DNA of 64,000 bases from Hyphomicrobium sp. MC1 (GTDB lineage: Bacteria > Pseudomonadota > Alphaproteobacteria > Rhizobiales > Hyphomicrobiaceae): the NCBI RefSeq assembly GCF_000253295.1, contig NC_015717.1, positions 496,001 through 560,000 of the forward strand, given 5' to 3'. Below, piece by piece: positions 47,498 to 56,520 of the stretch. The notes beneath the pieces were generated by a model, which saw only the letters and a program-made list of their open reading frames with translations, was not told the origin of the DNA and did not search any database. The first letter of the stretch is position 1. Every line of letters starts with the position of its first letter. The translations under genes and the position numbers were made by a program.

Positions 47498-50400
47498 TCA
47501 AACAGCGTCAAGGCTGCCCAGGTCCAGGTCCCAAAGGCGGCCCGTATAGGCATCGAGGACGTCTGCCGGAATTTCCATGAGTCGTGGGCCGTCCGTCCAG
47601 AGGAGTGCCGCCCGGACGGTCTTGCCGGGATAGATTTCATGGAGGGCGAGGCGGTAGGCCGCGAGCTGGTAAAGATAAGCGTCTGCAACCAGATGGACCT
47701 CGGCGGGCGGCGGCCGGTTGGTCTTGTAATCGATGATCAAGACTTCCTGCTCGGTGATCGCGATGCGGTCGATCTGGCCCGACAAATCGAGCGCCGGGCC
47801 TGTGCCTGCCGGACGTGGAATGACGGCCGCGAGAGGCGCTTCAGCGACGCTCTGCGGCCCGAAGATCGCAGCGAAGGCTGGATCGTTCAGAACGGCAAGC
47901 GTTTCGCGGACTACGCTCGCGCGGACCTTGGCTGGAAGAGCCGCGCCGCGCCATTCAACGAAGGTCTCTGCGATTTCTGCGCGACGATCTTCATTAACGG
48001 ATGGCAGATGCTGCAAAAGCGCATGAGTGAGGGTGCCCCGCAGGAACCGGTTGGGGCCGCCGACTGAGAGCGGCGATGGGCTGTCGTACGTCGCGGCGGC
48101 ATCGCGCTTTGCCGGTGCAGCAGGTTCGCCTTCGGCGTCAGGCGCGTAAGGCTCCAGGCGCGATGGCGCGAGCGGCACGGAGAGTTTGGGCTCGGCCGCT
48201 GCGCGCTGGGTGGCGAAATCGGGGCGAGCAAGAATTTCACTCTCAACACCTTTTTCATGTTTTGGTTTTTCAGGCGCTGCGATCTGTGGCGTTTCCTTGC
48301 GCCAGATCTTCTGGCCGTCGTCACGCACGATTTCGGTCATGTCCGGCGTGAGCGCTTCGGAGACGACCTCATACCAGCATCCCGGCGCCTTGCCGCGCTT
48401 GCCTTCGAAGCCTGCGATATAGAGCCGGTCTCGTGCGCGCGTCATTGCAACGTAGAGCAGCCGATTTCTCTCTTGTGTATCGAGCGCCTCTTTCTTAGCG
48501 CGGGCATTGCTGACGGCGGGCACTTTCGACGTGCCTTTAACGGCCCAGACGATGGGTTCGGCAACCCCATCCGGTCTGGCAATGTCGCCGAGTTTCACGA
48601 GCCGCGATGTGGCGTCTTCGCCTGACGCGGTCGTGCAGGTATCCGGCAGGAACACAATCGGGGCTTCAAGTCCCTTGGCGCCATGCACCGTCATGACGCG
48701 GACCTCGTCGCGGCCGTGGTCCATGTCGCGTTTCACTTCGGGGTTCGCGGCGCGCAGCTTCGATAGAAATTGTGTCAGCGACGGCGGATTGCTTTCATCG
48801 TACGACAGCGCGAGATCGAGAAATTCGTCGATGATGTCGGCGGCTTCGGGGCCGAGGCGGTTCAGCATGCGCGCGCGCATGCCGTCGCGTTCGAGAACGG
48901 CCGAGTAGAATTCGAATGGCGGCGTGAAGTCGGCTTTGGCGCGCCAACGCTTTAGCGTTTCGGCCGCGAAGACGTATTGGTTTTTGACGGCTGCCTTGTC
49001 GATCAGGGCTTTCCAGAGCGTCTTCTGCTTGCGGTCGTAGGCGATGTCGAGCAGGTCGTGATCGTCGAAATCGAAAAGCGGACTCTTGAGAACGGTTGCA
49101 AGCGCCAGATCGTCCTCGGGCAGCGTCAGGAAATCGCCGAGCACCATGAGATCCTGCACGGCGATCTGTTCGATCAGCTTGATCCGGTCGGAACCGGCGA
49201 CAGCAATGCCACGGCGCTTCAAAGCAGCGACCATCGGCACGGCGAAGGGATGGCGTTTGCGCACGAGGATAAGAATGTCGCCGGGTGTGATGGGCCGGTT
49301 CTCAGAGAGCAGCCGTTCGCCGCTTTTGAGCCAAGCTTGGATCGTGTCAGAAATGCGATCGGCAAGGCGGTTGGCGGGCGATTGCTCCTTGCCGTCGGAA
49401 AGCGGCTGCCATGGATCGGCGCCGGTGGTGTCGTCCGATTTTTCCGTGTCCCAGATTTCGACAACGCCCGCGTGTCCGACACGGTTTGCGACGTGCGTGA
49501 TGACGCCCTCATTCGCCATCAAGCCCGGTGTTCGTTTGGCGTCGCTGAAGACCTGATCGACGGCGTCGAGCACCGGTTTGACGGTGCGGAACGAAAGGGT
49601 AAGCGGCACACGTTTCCACGTGCGTTGGGCCTGCATCGCGAGATCGGCGAAGCGTTGCCCCATCTCGGCGAATTTCTCGGGAGCAGCGCCTTGGAACGAA
49701 TAGATGGATTGTTTCTCGTCGCCGACAGCAAAGAGTGTGCGCGTCGCGCTGCCGGCACCTGCATCGGAGAAGAACTCGCGCGCCAGTCCGGAAACGATTT
49801 CCCATTGCTCCGGGCTCGTATCCTGGGCTTCATCGACGAGGATATGATCGAGGCCACCGTCGAGCTTGAAGAGCACCCATTGCGCTTGGCCGTTGTCGCC
49901 GGTCAGCAGGTCGCGCGTTTTCAGTATGAGGTCGTCGAAATCGAGGGCGCCGGCGGCGCTTCGGGCGGCGGCATAGCGACGGAGCACGTCGCCCGCGATG
50001 CAATAGAGCGCGAGGGATGCTTCGACGAGCGTCAGCGCACGCAGTTCTTGCGTGAGGCCGAAAAAGTTCTTCTGAGCTTGTTGGCAGCGATCGTGCAGCC
50101 CCGGCTTTTCATCGCTCAATGCCTTGGTCATGAGGCTTTTGCGAAGAGCTTCACCTTTTTCGATCAGGAAGTAGTCGGAGAGAATATCGGCGCGGCGGCG
50201 ATGGTTGTTTTCACCAAGCGCGGCAGTGAGCTTCTCCCCATTGCCGGTGTCCGTCTTTTTTCCCTTCAGCAGATGTTCGGTGAGTTCGCGAAGGTCGTCT
50301 GGCGAAAGCACGTCTGCGCATTCGCGATGGAGATCGGCGACAGCAACGGCCGCGCGGATGCCAAGGTGTTGACGAAGCAGCGTGTCCATCAAGGACAGCT

Positions 50401-51085
50401 CTTCGACGACGTCGCCAGGGCTGATATGCGCGGTAGCTTCGAGCCACTTGCGCTCTTCGACCGCCTTCGAGATGAGCTGGTCGAATTGCGAATCTGCGGC
50501 GTAGCGAATGATAACGTCGAGCGCCTTGCCAAGCGGAGAATTCGGATTGCTGGTCGCGAGCGTCAGCGTCGCTTCGATGGCGTCGGCCTTGAGATCTCCA
50601 GCGGCGACGTCGTCGAGGATTTTGAAATCCGGCGGAACGCCCGCTTCGAGGGGAAAGCGCTGTAGCAGCCGTTCGGCGAAGGCGTGGATGGTCTGGACCT
50701 TCAGGCCACCTGGCGTTTCGATGGCGTGGGCAAACAGCGTGCGGGCGTGCGCCATCAGGCTGTCAGGAACGGTTTCGCCTGTCACGTCAGTCAGGTCTTC
50801 GCGCAGCGCTTTGTTTTCGGCGGTCACCCAGCCGGCGAGACGGTCGAAGACGCGCTTCGACATTTCGGCGGCGGCAGCCTTCGTGAAGGTGAGGCACAGA
50901 ATGCGTTCGGGACGCGTTCCGGCGAGCAGCAGGCGCAGCACGCGCAATGTCAAAACGTGGGTCTTGCCGGTTCCTGCGTTGGCGTTCACCCAGGCGGAAT
51001 TCAGCGGATGCGATGCCGCGCTCTGGTTGGCGTCGGTCTCGCGCTGAATGTCTTCGACGGAGATTTTTTTGACTTCGAGGTTCAT
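47498..51085 (-). CDS. addA: AddA, helicase-nuclease subunit of AddAB
   Basis: This 1195-residue UvrD-like helicase has a C-terminal nuclease. Walker A is NANAGTGKTHV (34-43), motif II is DEAQDTSPEQW, and RLLYVAMTRARDRLYIAG is the helicase C-terminal motif. The RecB-type nuclease is marked by LIIDYKTNRP. With AddB it unwinds and trims double-strand ends to load RecA. The ATG at 51085 overlaps the addB stop (ATGA); a longer start in the frame reads into addB. Size is as expected. Confidence 0.95.
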   Translation of the reverse strand: MNLEVKKISVEDIQRETDANQSAASHPLNSAWVNANAGTGKTHVLTLRVLRLLLAGTRPERILCLTFTKAAAAEMSKRVFDRLAGWVTAENKALREDLTDVTGETVPDSLMAHARTLFAHAIETPGGLKVQTIHAFAERLLQRFPLEAGVPPDFKILDDVAAGDLKADAIEATLTLATSNPNSPLGKALDVIIRYAADSQFDQLISKAVEERKWLEATAHISPGDVVEELSLMDTLLRQHLGIRAAVAVADLHRECADVLSPDDLRELTEHLLKGKKTDTGNGEKLTAALGENNHRRRADILSDYFLIEKGEALRKSLMTKALSDEKPGLHDRCQQAQKNFFGLTQELRALTLVEASLALYCIAGDVLRRYAAARSAAGALDFDDLILKTRDLLTGDNGQAQWVLFKLDGGLDHILVDEAQDTSPEQWEIVSGLAREFFSDAGAGSATRTLFAVGDEKQSIYSFQGAAPEKFAEMGQRFADLAMQAQRTWKRVPLTLSFRTVKPVLDAVDQVFSDAKRTPGLMANEGVITHVANRVGHAGVVEIWDTEKSDDTTGADPWQPLSDGKEQSPANRLADRISDTIQAWLKSGERLLSENRPITPGDILILVRKRHPFAVPMVAALKRRGIAVAGSDRIKLIEQIAVQDLMVLGDFLTLPEDDLALATVLKSPLFDFDDHDLLDIAYDRKQKTLWKALIDKAAVKNQYVFAAETLKRWRAKADFTPPFEFYSAVLERDGMRARMLNRLGPEAADIIDEFLDLALSYDESNPPSLTQFLSKLRAANPEVKRDMDHGRDEVRVMTVHGAKGLEAPIVFLPDTCTTASGEDATSRLVKLGDIARPDGVAEPIVWAVKGTSKVPAVSNARAKKEALDTQERNRLLYVAMTRARDRLYIAGFEGKRGKAPGCWYEVVSEALTPDMTEIVRDDGQKIWRKETPQIAAPEKPKHEKGVESEILARPDFATQRAAAEPKLSVPLAPSRLEPYAPDAEGEPAAPAKRDAAATYDSPSPLSVGGPNRFLRGTLTHALLQHLPSVNEDRRAEIAETFVEWRGAALPAKVRASVVRETLAVLNDPAFAAIFGPQSVAEAPLAAVIPRPAGTGPALDLSGQIDRIAITEQEVLIIDYKTNRPPPAEVHLVADAYLYQLAAYRLALHEIYPGKTVRAALLWTDGPRLMEIPADVLDAYTGRLWDLDLGSLDAV

Positions 51086-54000
51086 GACGAGGCCTCGTCT
51101 TCGACGTGAGCGGACCATTCGGCAACGCGCGCGAGATGGGCGTAGGCGTCGTAATCGTAGCGATAACCGGGGCGGCGGATGGCGCGATATGGCGTTTGCG
51201 GATTATCGAAGGTCGTGATCAGTTGCTCGAGGCCCGTGCGTGCTTCGGCGGCAAGGGCAGCAACGTCGTCGGTTTTGACGATGCGTTCCTCTCCAGGCGG
51301 CTCGCTGCCGGAAGCGCGAATATAGCGCAAAGCCTGAACCGAACGCCGTGACAGGTTGGGAAAGCCCGTTTCGCTCGCTGCGATGGCGGCTTCGAGCGGA
51401 AGCTGCGGCGAGCGTCCGGATTTGACTGCGGTATCGTTTGGCGCAGCCCCCGTCTTGTAGTCCGTTATGACGATAGCTGTTCCCAGATCGTCTATGCGGT
51501 CGGCGCGGGCTGAGAGCGTGAAGGGTTCGGCCAATCCCGTAAGCACCAGGCGGCCGGAGGTTTCAGCGATGACGCTATCGACGCCGGTGCGGCGAGCCGC
51601 TTCGGTCATCGCAAACCATTCAAGAAAGCGTTCGAGACGCGGCAACCAGAATGCTGCGATCCGCGGATGGCCCGTAAAACTTTCGAGCACGCTGGTCGCG
51701 ATGCGCTTGAGTTCGCTCTGCGGATCGGCGGGGAGGGCAGCAGGGAATGTCCTGGTGAAATCCGCAACGACCTTATGAATGATGCCGCCGCGAAGACTTG
51801 CGTCCGGCTCGGCGCCAAGCTCCGGTAATGGCTCAACCGCAAGGATGCGGCGGGCAAAGATCGCATAAGGGTTGCTCGTCCAGCGTTCCACTTCCGTCAC
51901 GCTCATTCTACGTGGACGCATTTCGAATGGAGGCCTGGGTTCCGGAGCCTGAATAGTGCGGCGGTTTTGCGGATCAATGTGATCGCGCGCGCGCGCCCAT
52001 CCGAGCCAGGGCTTTTTGGCTTCGAGAACTGGAAGCAGATTCATGCCCTTCAGTAGCGCCGTCACGCGCATCAGCCAGCGCGATGGGACAGTCGGCACGC
52101 CATCGACTTTTTCGGCGCGCGTGAGATAGACGGTTTCGGCGCCAAGCAGCGAGATGAAATCGTGCGCGGCACGGCCGATTTCTTCTTCCGGTGACGGCAG
52201 ACCGAGTTCGGTGCGCATCGGCCGGTTGAGCCACGCGCCGGGTTCGGCTGCTTCGGGCCACGTGCCTTCGTTGAGCGAACCGACGATCAGGACGTCGGGT
52301 TGCTGTAAGCGGGCTTCGAACGGGCCCCAGATCGAGATACGCGGATGCACGGCCGTTCGTTCGCGGACGTTCGCGCGCGATAGAAGCGTCGCGTAGAGAT
52401 CGGCGTAATCGGCGGCGCGGATTTCGACCTTGGGTGTGTCGGGATTCAGCAGATCGGCGAAGAAACGCGAAGCCATCTCGCCGGCCTCGCCTTGCCAGAG
52501 CTGGTTTTGCTCGGACACGCCGCGCTCGTCTTCTGGCCATGCTGCAAGTGCTTCTGCTGCCGCTGCGTGCGCGCGTGCGAGGTCTGCAAGCGTGTGTTGA
52601 TCGTCGGAGGCATAGAGTTCGCTGAGGGAGCCGAATGCGTCGGCCATTTTGAGGACAAGTGCTCGCGCGCCTTCGGTGTCTTCCGGCCAAAGCCGTTCGG
52701 CGGCGCGGTGCTTGCGCTGGTCTTCATCCAGGTCGGCATGGTCGAGCGCGGCGATGATGCCTTCGACGCCGCGGCCGAGATACGGCCTGCGAAAGGCGCT
52801 GATTTCAAGCGCGCGGGCAAAGCGGCGGATGTCGAACGCCTTGAAGCCGATGCGACAGAGCGGGTGGTGGAGAAGGGCCATCGTTTCGGCCGGCGCGAAC
52901 CTGCTGACGACTGCATTGATGACGAGAGCGAGGAAAGCGCCGGGAACGGTTTTGGCGAAGGGACGTCCGGCGCTATCGTCGACGCGAATACCCCAGGCTT
53001 CGAGGCGGATAGCGACGCGGCGCGCCAGCAGGCGATCCGGGGAGACGAGGGCGGCTTTGCGGCCGGGCGTTTCGATCGCTTCTCGCAGAATCAGCGCGAT
53101 CGTTTCGGCTTCGTCTTGCGCCGACGGCGCTTCGACTAGCGAAACGCCGGCGAGGCCCTTGGCGAGGTCGGCGCGGTTGGCGTGCGTTGCGAAATCATGC
53201 CAGAGGTTGGTTGTCGCCGAAGGGCGCATCGCTTCGCTGAAAAATGCGGAGCGTGTGCGGCGGGCGGCGTCGATTTCCAATCCCGGCAATTCGTGCACAT
53301 CGGCGCGTGAGACGCTGAGATTGTCGAGCAGTTTTTTCAAGCCGAACTGCGGATGCTCGGGATGTTCCGGCGTAATCCTATTCCAACTGGTTTCGTCCAG
53401 CGACGTGTCGAGAGCGGGCAGGACAACGGCGCCGGACGCGTGCGTCGCGACGGCACGCATGAGGGAAACCGTCGCGGGAATAGACCCGGTAACGCCGGCG
53501 ACGATCACGACCTCGTCAGGCTTCAGACGAGCAATGCGTTCCGTTTCGGCAAGGATCAGCGCGTTGCGGCGCGCTTCGGGCGAGGCGAGGGCGTTGGCCG
53601 CGAGATACGCGGGCCAGAACTCGGTGACGATCTTGAGAAATTCGACGGTTTTCTTCCAGTGCTCGGCATAGTTTTCCGGCACAAGGCTTTGGATACCAGC
53701 TAGCGAGACGTTCTCACGCTCGATGTCGTCCATCAGCTTGGCGAGTTCGGTGGCGAGCTGGGCGGCTTGTGCGGGCGTCGAGCCAAGAGCCGTCTTGTCG
53801 GTCGATGCTTCGGCCATCGTCTGCCGCCAATGGCCGACGAGCTGCATCAAGACCAGCATACGATTGAGCGGATTGATCGCGGGCGTCTGCTCCAGTGCGT
53901 CGATGCCGGACCGGCCGAGTTCAAGCAGATTGGAAATCAGTGAGACGTCGTCGTCGCCCTCGGAAATCGGCTGGATGCGCGGCATGATCAGCGCGCGTGT

Positions 54001-54195
54001 GCCGGCCACGGACAGGAAAGCTTCGCGAGCGGCGCGTGCGGCACGTCGGGTCGGCAGCAGCAGCGTGATTTTCGGAAGAGAGAGAATGTCAGGCGCGTTG
54101 CCGCCCGGCCGCGGCAGATCTCCCTTCAAAATCGCACGAGCGAGCGCTTCCAGAAACGGCACGCCGAGCGGCAGAGTGAAGACGTTCGGCGCCAT
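51082..54195 (-). CDS. addB: AddB, nuclease subunit of AddAB
   Basis: This 1037-residue protein is the partner of AddA. The N-terminal helicase-like half opens with LLPTRRAARAAREAFL and recognises recombination hot-spot sequence. The C-terminal nuclease has DYKTG in IVITDYKTG. No iron-sulfur cysteine set is evident at the C-terminus, as in other alphaproteobacterial AddB proteins. It overlaps addA, and its start abuts the nucleotidyltransferase stop. Confidence 0.94.
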   Translation of the reverse strand: MAPNVFTLPLGVPFLEALARAILKGDLPRPGGNAPDILSLPKITLLLPTRRAARAAREAFLSVAGTRALIMPRIQPISEGDDDVSLISNLLELGRSGIDALEQTPAINPLNRMLVLMQLVGHWRQTMAEASTDKTALGSTPAQAAQLATELAKLMDDIERENVSLAGIQSLVPENYAEHWKKTVEFLKIVTEFWPAYLAANALASPEARRNALILAETERIARLKPDEVVIVAGVTGSIPATVSLMRAVATHASGAVVLPALDTSLDETSWNRITPEHPEHPQFGLKKLLDNLSVSRADVHELPGLEIDAARRTRSAFFSEAMRPSATTNLWHDFATHANRADLAKGLAGVSLVEAPSAQDEAETIALILREAIETPGRKAALVSPDRLLARRVAIRLEAWGIRVDDSAGRPFAKTVPGAFLALVINAVVSRFAPAETMALLHHPLCRIGFKAFDIRRFARALEISAFRRPYLGRGVEGIIAALDHADLDEDQRKHRAAERLWPEDTEGARALVLKMADAFGSLSELYASDDQHTLADLARAHAAAAEALAAWPEDERGVSEQNQLWQGEAGEMASRFFADLLNPDTPKVEIRAADYADLYATLLSRANVRERTAVHPRISIWGPFEARLQQPDVLIVGSLNEGTWPEAAEPGAWLNRPMRTELGLPSPEEEIGRAAHDFISLLGAETVYLTRAEKVDGVPTVPSRWLMRVTALLKGMNLLPVLEAKKPWLGWARARDHIDPQNRRTIQAPEPRPPFEMRPRRMSVTEVERWTSNPYAIFARRILAVEPLPELGAEPDASLRGGIIHKVVADFTRTFPAALPADPQSELKRIATSVLESFTGHPRIAAFWLPRLERFLEWFAMTEAARRTGVDSVIAETSGRLVLTGLAEPFTLSARADRIDDLGTAIVITDYKTGAAPNDTAVKSGRSPQLPLEAAIAASETGFPNLSRRSVQALRYIRASGSEPPGEERIVKTDDVAALAAEARTGLEQLITTFDNPQTPYRAIRRPGYRYDYDAYAHLARVAEWSAHVEDEASS

Positions 54196-54935
54196 CAGTC
54201 GGAACTCGTCGTCAGCGGTTCCATAAGGGCGGTTTCAGCTTGGGCCAAAGCCTCGGGCGTGCCGACATGCATCCAGATGCCTTCGAGGCGCAGGCCAAAG
54301 AGGCGTTCTCGTTCTATGGCTCGGTTCCAAAGCTTGTTCAGCGAGAACGGGCCTTCGGGAGCACCATCAAATAACCGCGGGTGCGCAATCGAGACCCCTG
54401 CAAAAACGAACGGCGCCATCTTCGGGCCGGACTGACGCGTGAGCCGGCCGATCGGGTCCATCTGAAAATCGCCACGGCCGTCATAGCCGATGCTTACTGC
54501 GAGTGGGGCGACGAGCATCAAGCTGTCCATCGTCCCCTCGTCCCAGGCGTCCAGCAGCCGATCGAGGTTCGAGCCTAATCCCTCGATCCAGACGGAATCG
54601 GAATTATGGATGACGAAGGGATCATTTCCGAGCTTCGGCAGCGCGTGAAGCGCGCCGCCGCCGGTATCGAGCAAATGCTTGCGCTCGTCGGCGATCATGA
54701 TCTGCGGCTTGGCGCGGTGGGCGAGGTGCCGTTCGATCTTGTCGGCAAGGTAATGGACATTGACGACGGCTTTTTTGATCCCTGCGGTGGCGAGGCGGTC
54801 AAGCACGTGGTCGATCAAGGGTTTGCCGCCGAGCGGCACGAGCGGTTTTGGGATCGTGGCGGTCAGGGGGCGCATGCGCTCGCCTTTGCCGGCAGCCAGG
54901 ACGAATGCGCTAGTTGGGCGCTTGGCGGACGTCAT
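54195..54935 (-). CDS. murU: MurU-like sugar-1-phosphate uridylyltransferase
   Basis: This 246-residue nucleotidyltransferase has LAAGKGERMRPLT (13-25) and K30 in IPKPLVPLGGKPL, binding the nucleotide and the sugar phosphate. It matches MurU, which makes UDP-MurNAc from MurNAc-1-phosphate in cell-wall recycling. The adjacent TsaE-AmgK fusion gene supplies the kinase (AmgK) of the same route, which supports this. A single-base overlap with addB, and 25 bases after the fusion gene, suggest one operon. Confidence 0.83.
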   Translation of the reverse strand: MTSAKRPTSAFVLAAGKGERMRPLTATIPKPLVPLGGKPLIDHVLDRLATAGIKKAVVNVHYLADKIERHLAHRAKPQIMIADERKHLLDTGGGALHALPKLGNDPFVIHNSDSVWIEGLGSNLDRLLDAWDEGTMDSLMLVAPLAVSIGYDGRGDFQMDPIGRLTRQSGPKMAPFVFAGVSIAHPRLFDGAPEGPFSLNKLWNRAIERERLFGLRLEGIWMHVGTPEALAQAETALMEPLTTSSD

Positions 54936-54960
54936 ATCGAATGCGTCTCCGGAATTCGGG

Positions 54961-56508
54961 TTAAATATTCAAGGCTTCTGCGCGCAGGCTGCGAGGCAGG
55001 TTGTCGTCATACCATGCCCTCAGCGGCGCGAGCACCTCATGCTGCAGATCTCGTTCGAGATACCCCCAGATGCGTGGCACATGGGCCAAATATTGCCGTT
55101 TTCCGTCCCGCGCTGCGAGACGGGCAAAGATACCAAGAATTTTTGTATTTCGTTGGGCGCCGAGAGCAGCATAGCTGAATGCAAATTCGGCGGGGTCGAA
55201 CGCGGGATCGCGGGCGCTAATGGCGTCGACGTAACGCGCGAACATCCGCTTTTCCAGGTCTTCCGGAACGTCGAGGCGCGCGTCCTGGAGCAGCGAGACG
55301 AGATCGTAGGCCGCCGGCCCGAGCATGGCGTCCTGGAAATCGATGATGCCGACGTCGCGGGGCGGCGTGCGATTGTCGAGTGCGATCAGGTTCGGAGAAT
55401 GAAAATCGCGCAGCAGCCACGTTTTGGGTTGCTTGAGAACGCGATCGAAAACGGTTTGCCAGAGTCCTGTGAAGGTGTCGCGCGCGGCCTGGGGCGCGGG
55501 ACCTCCACGGAGCGCGGGCCAATACCAATCGAGAAGCAGTTCAGTTTCGATTTCGAGAACGCCGCGATCGGCAACAGGCAACTCGAACATGGTCCCGTCG
55601 GAGAGCGAGATCCTTTCAGGCGGCGCGGTCGCTTGAACGGCGATGAGCGCATCGACGCCACGCTGCCAGAGAGCACCCTGATCGCGGCCTTTTTTGACTT
55701 CGGCGCCAAATACGGCGTCGCCGAAATCTTCGATCAGCAGCAGACCAGCGGATAAGTCTTCCGCGAGAATGTGCGGCACCGAAAGACCGGCGGCTTCAAG
55801 CGTTCGGTCGATGGCGACGAAGGCTTTGACGTTTTCTGCAAGGTGCGCGATGGCGCTGTAGGATTTGCCATCGCGGATCGGGGGACCGTCAGGCTTTTGC
55901 GGGGCATCCATCAGGATGGCGCGCGAGCCGTTAGCCTTCACGAGGCGAGCGTAGCGGCGGGGCGAGGCATCGCCTTGGAGATAGCTGAATGCCGTTGTGG
56001 CATCGCCCCAGCCGCTGCGATCGAGGAATTTGCGGATTGCAGTAAAGCGTTCGAGCCGGGCGGTGAGATCGACGGCGGCTTCGAGGCGCACGTCGCGGCG
56101 GTCGAAAGCCGTCGTCTCATCGAAGCGGATCGTCAGCCGGTCTGCGGCGATGCGGCCGTCACCGCGCGAGGGCCATTCGACGATGGCAATGCCGCGGGCG
56201 AGTGCCGCGTCGAGGCCAAGCTCGTCGATTTCGCTCGGATCAGACAGGCGATAGAGGTCGAAATGCGCGATCTCGAAGCGCGGCGTCTCGTAGGACTGCA
56301 CGAGCGTAAATGTCGGGCTCGGGATTTCGAGTTCGGCGTCACCTGCTACAGCGCGGATGAAGGCGCGCGCGAATGTCGATTTTCCGGCCCCCAAATCGCC
56401 TTCAAGGGCCAGCGTGTCGCCGGGTTGGACGAGAAATGCGATTTCCTGCGCTAAGCGCGAAACGTCGCCTTCGGTGAGATCGGGAAATGAAAAGACCGTA
56501 TGTGTCAT
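54961..56508 (-). CDS. tsaE: TsaE-AmgK fusion protein
   Basis: This 515-residue fusion has two parts. Residues 1-150 are TsaE, with GDLGAGKST at 37-45 and EWP at 111-113; it is the ATPase that works with TsaD and TsaB to make threonylcarbamoyl-adenosine in tRNA. Residues 170-515 are an aminoglycoside-phosphotransferase-fold kinase with LLIEDFGD, the catalytic D368 and N373 in RDFHSPN, and D390 in IIDFQD; it resembles AmgK, which phosphorylates MurNAc and GlcNAc. The fusion recurs in alphaproteobacteria. It joins tRNA modification to cell-wall recycling in one polypeptide; whether they interact is unknown. Confidence 0.9.
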   Translation of the reverse strand: MTHTVFSFPDLTEGDVSRLAQEIAFLVQPGDTLALEGDLGAGKSTFARAFIRAVAGDAELEIPSPTFTLVQSYETPRFEIAHFDLYRLSDPSEIDELGLDAALARGIAIVEWPSRGDGRIAADRLTIRFDETTAFDRRDVRLEAAVDLTARLERFTAIRKFLDRSGWGDATTAFSYLQGDASPRRYARLVKANGSRAILMDAPQKPDGPPIRDGKSYSAIAHLAENVKAFVAIDRTLEAAGLSVPHILAEDLSAGLLLIEDFGDAVFGAEVKKGRDQGALWQRGVDALIAVQATAPPERISLSDGTMFELPVADRGVLEIETELLLDWYWPALRGGPAPQAARDTFTGLWQTVFDRVLKQPKTWLLRDFHSPNLIALDNRTPPRDVGIIDFQDAMLGPAAYDLVSLLQDARLDVPEDLEKRMFARYVDAISARDPAFDPAEFAFSYAALGAQRNTKILGIFARLAARDGKRQYLAHVPRIWGYLERDLQHEVLAPLRAWYDDNLPRSLRAEALNI

Positions 56509-56520
56509 GGCGCCCGCTTT

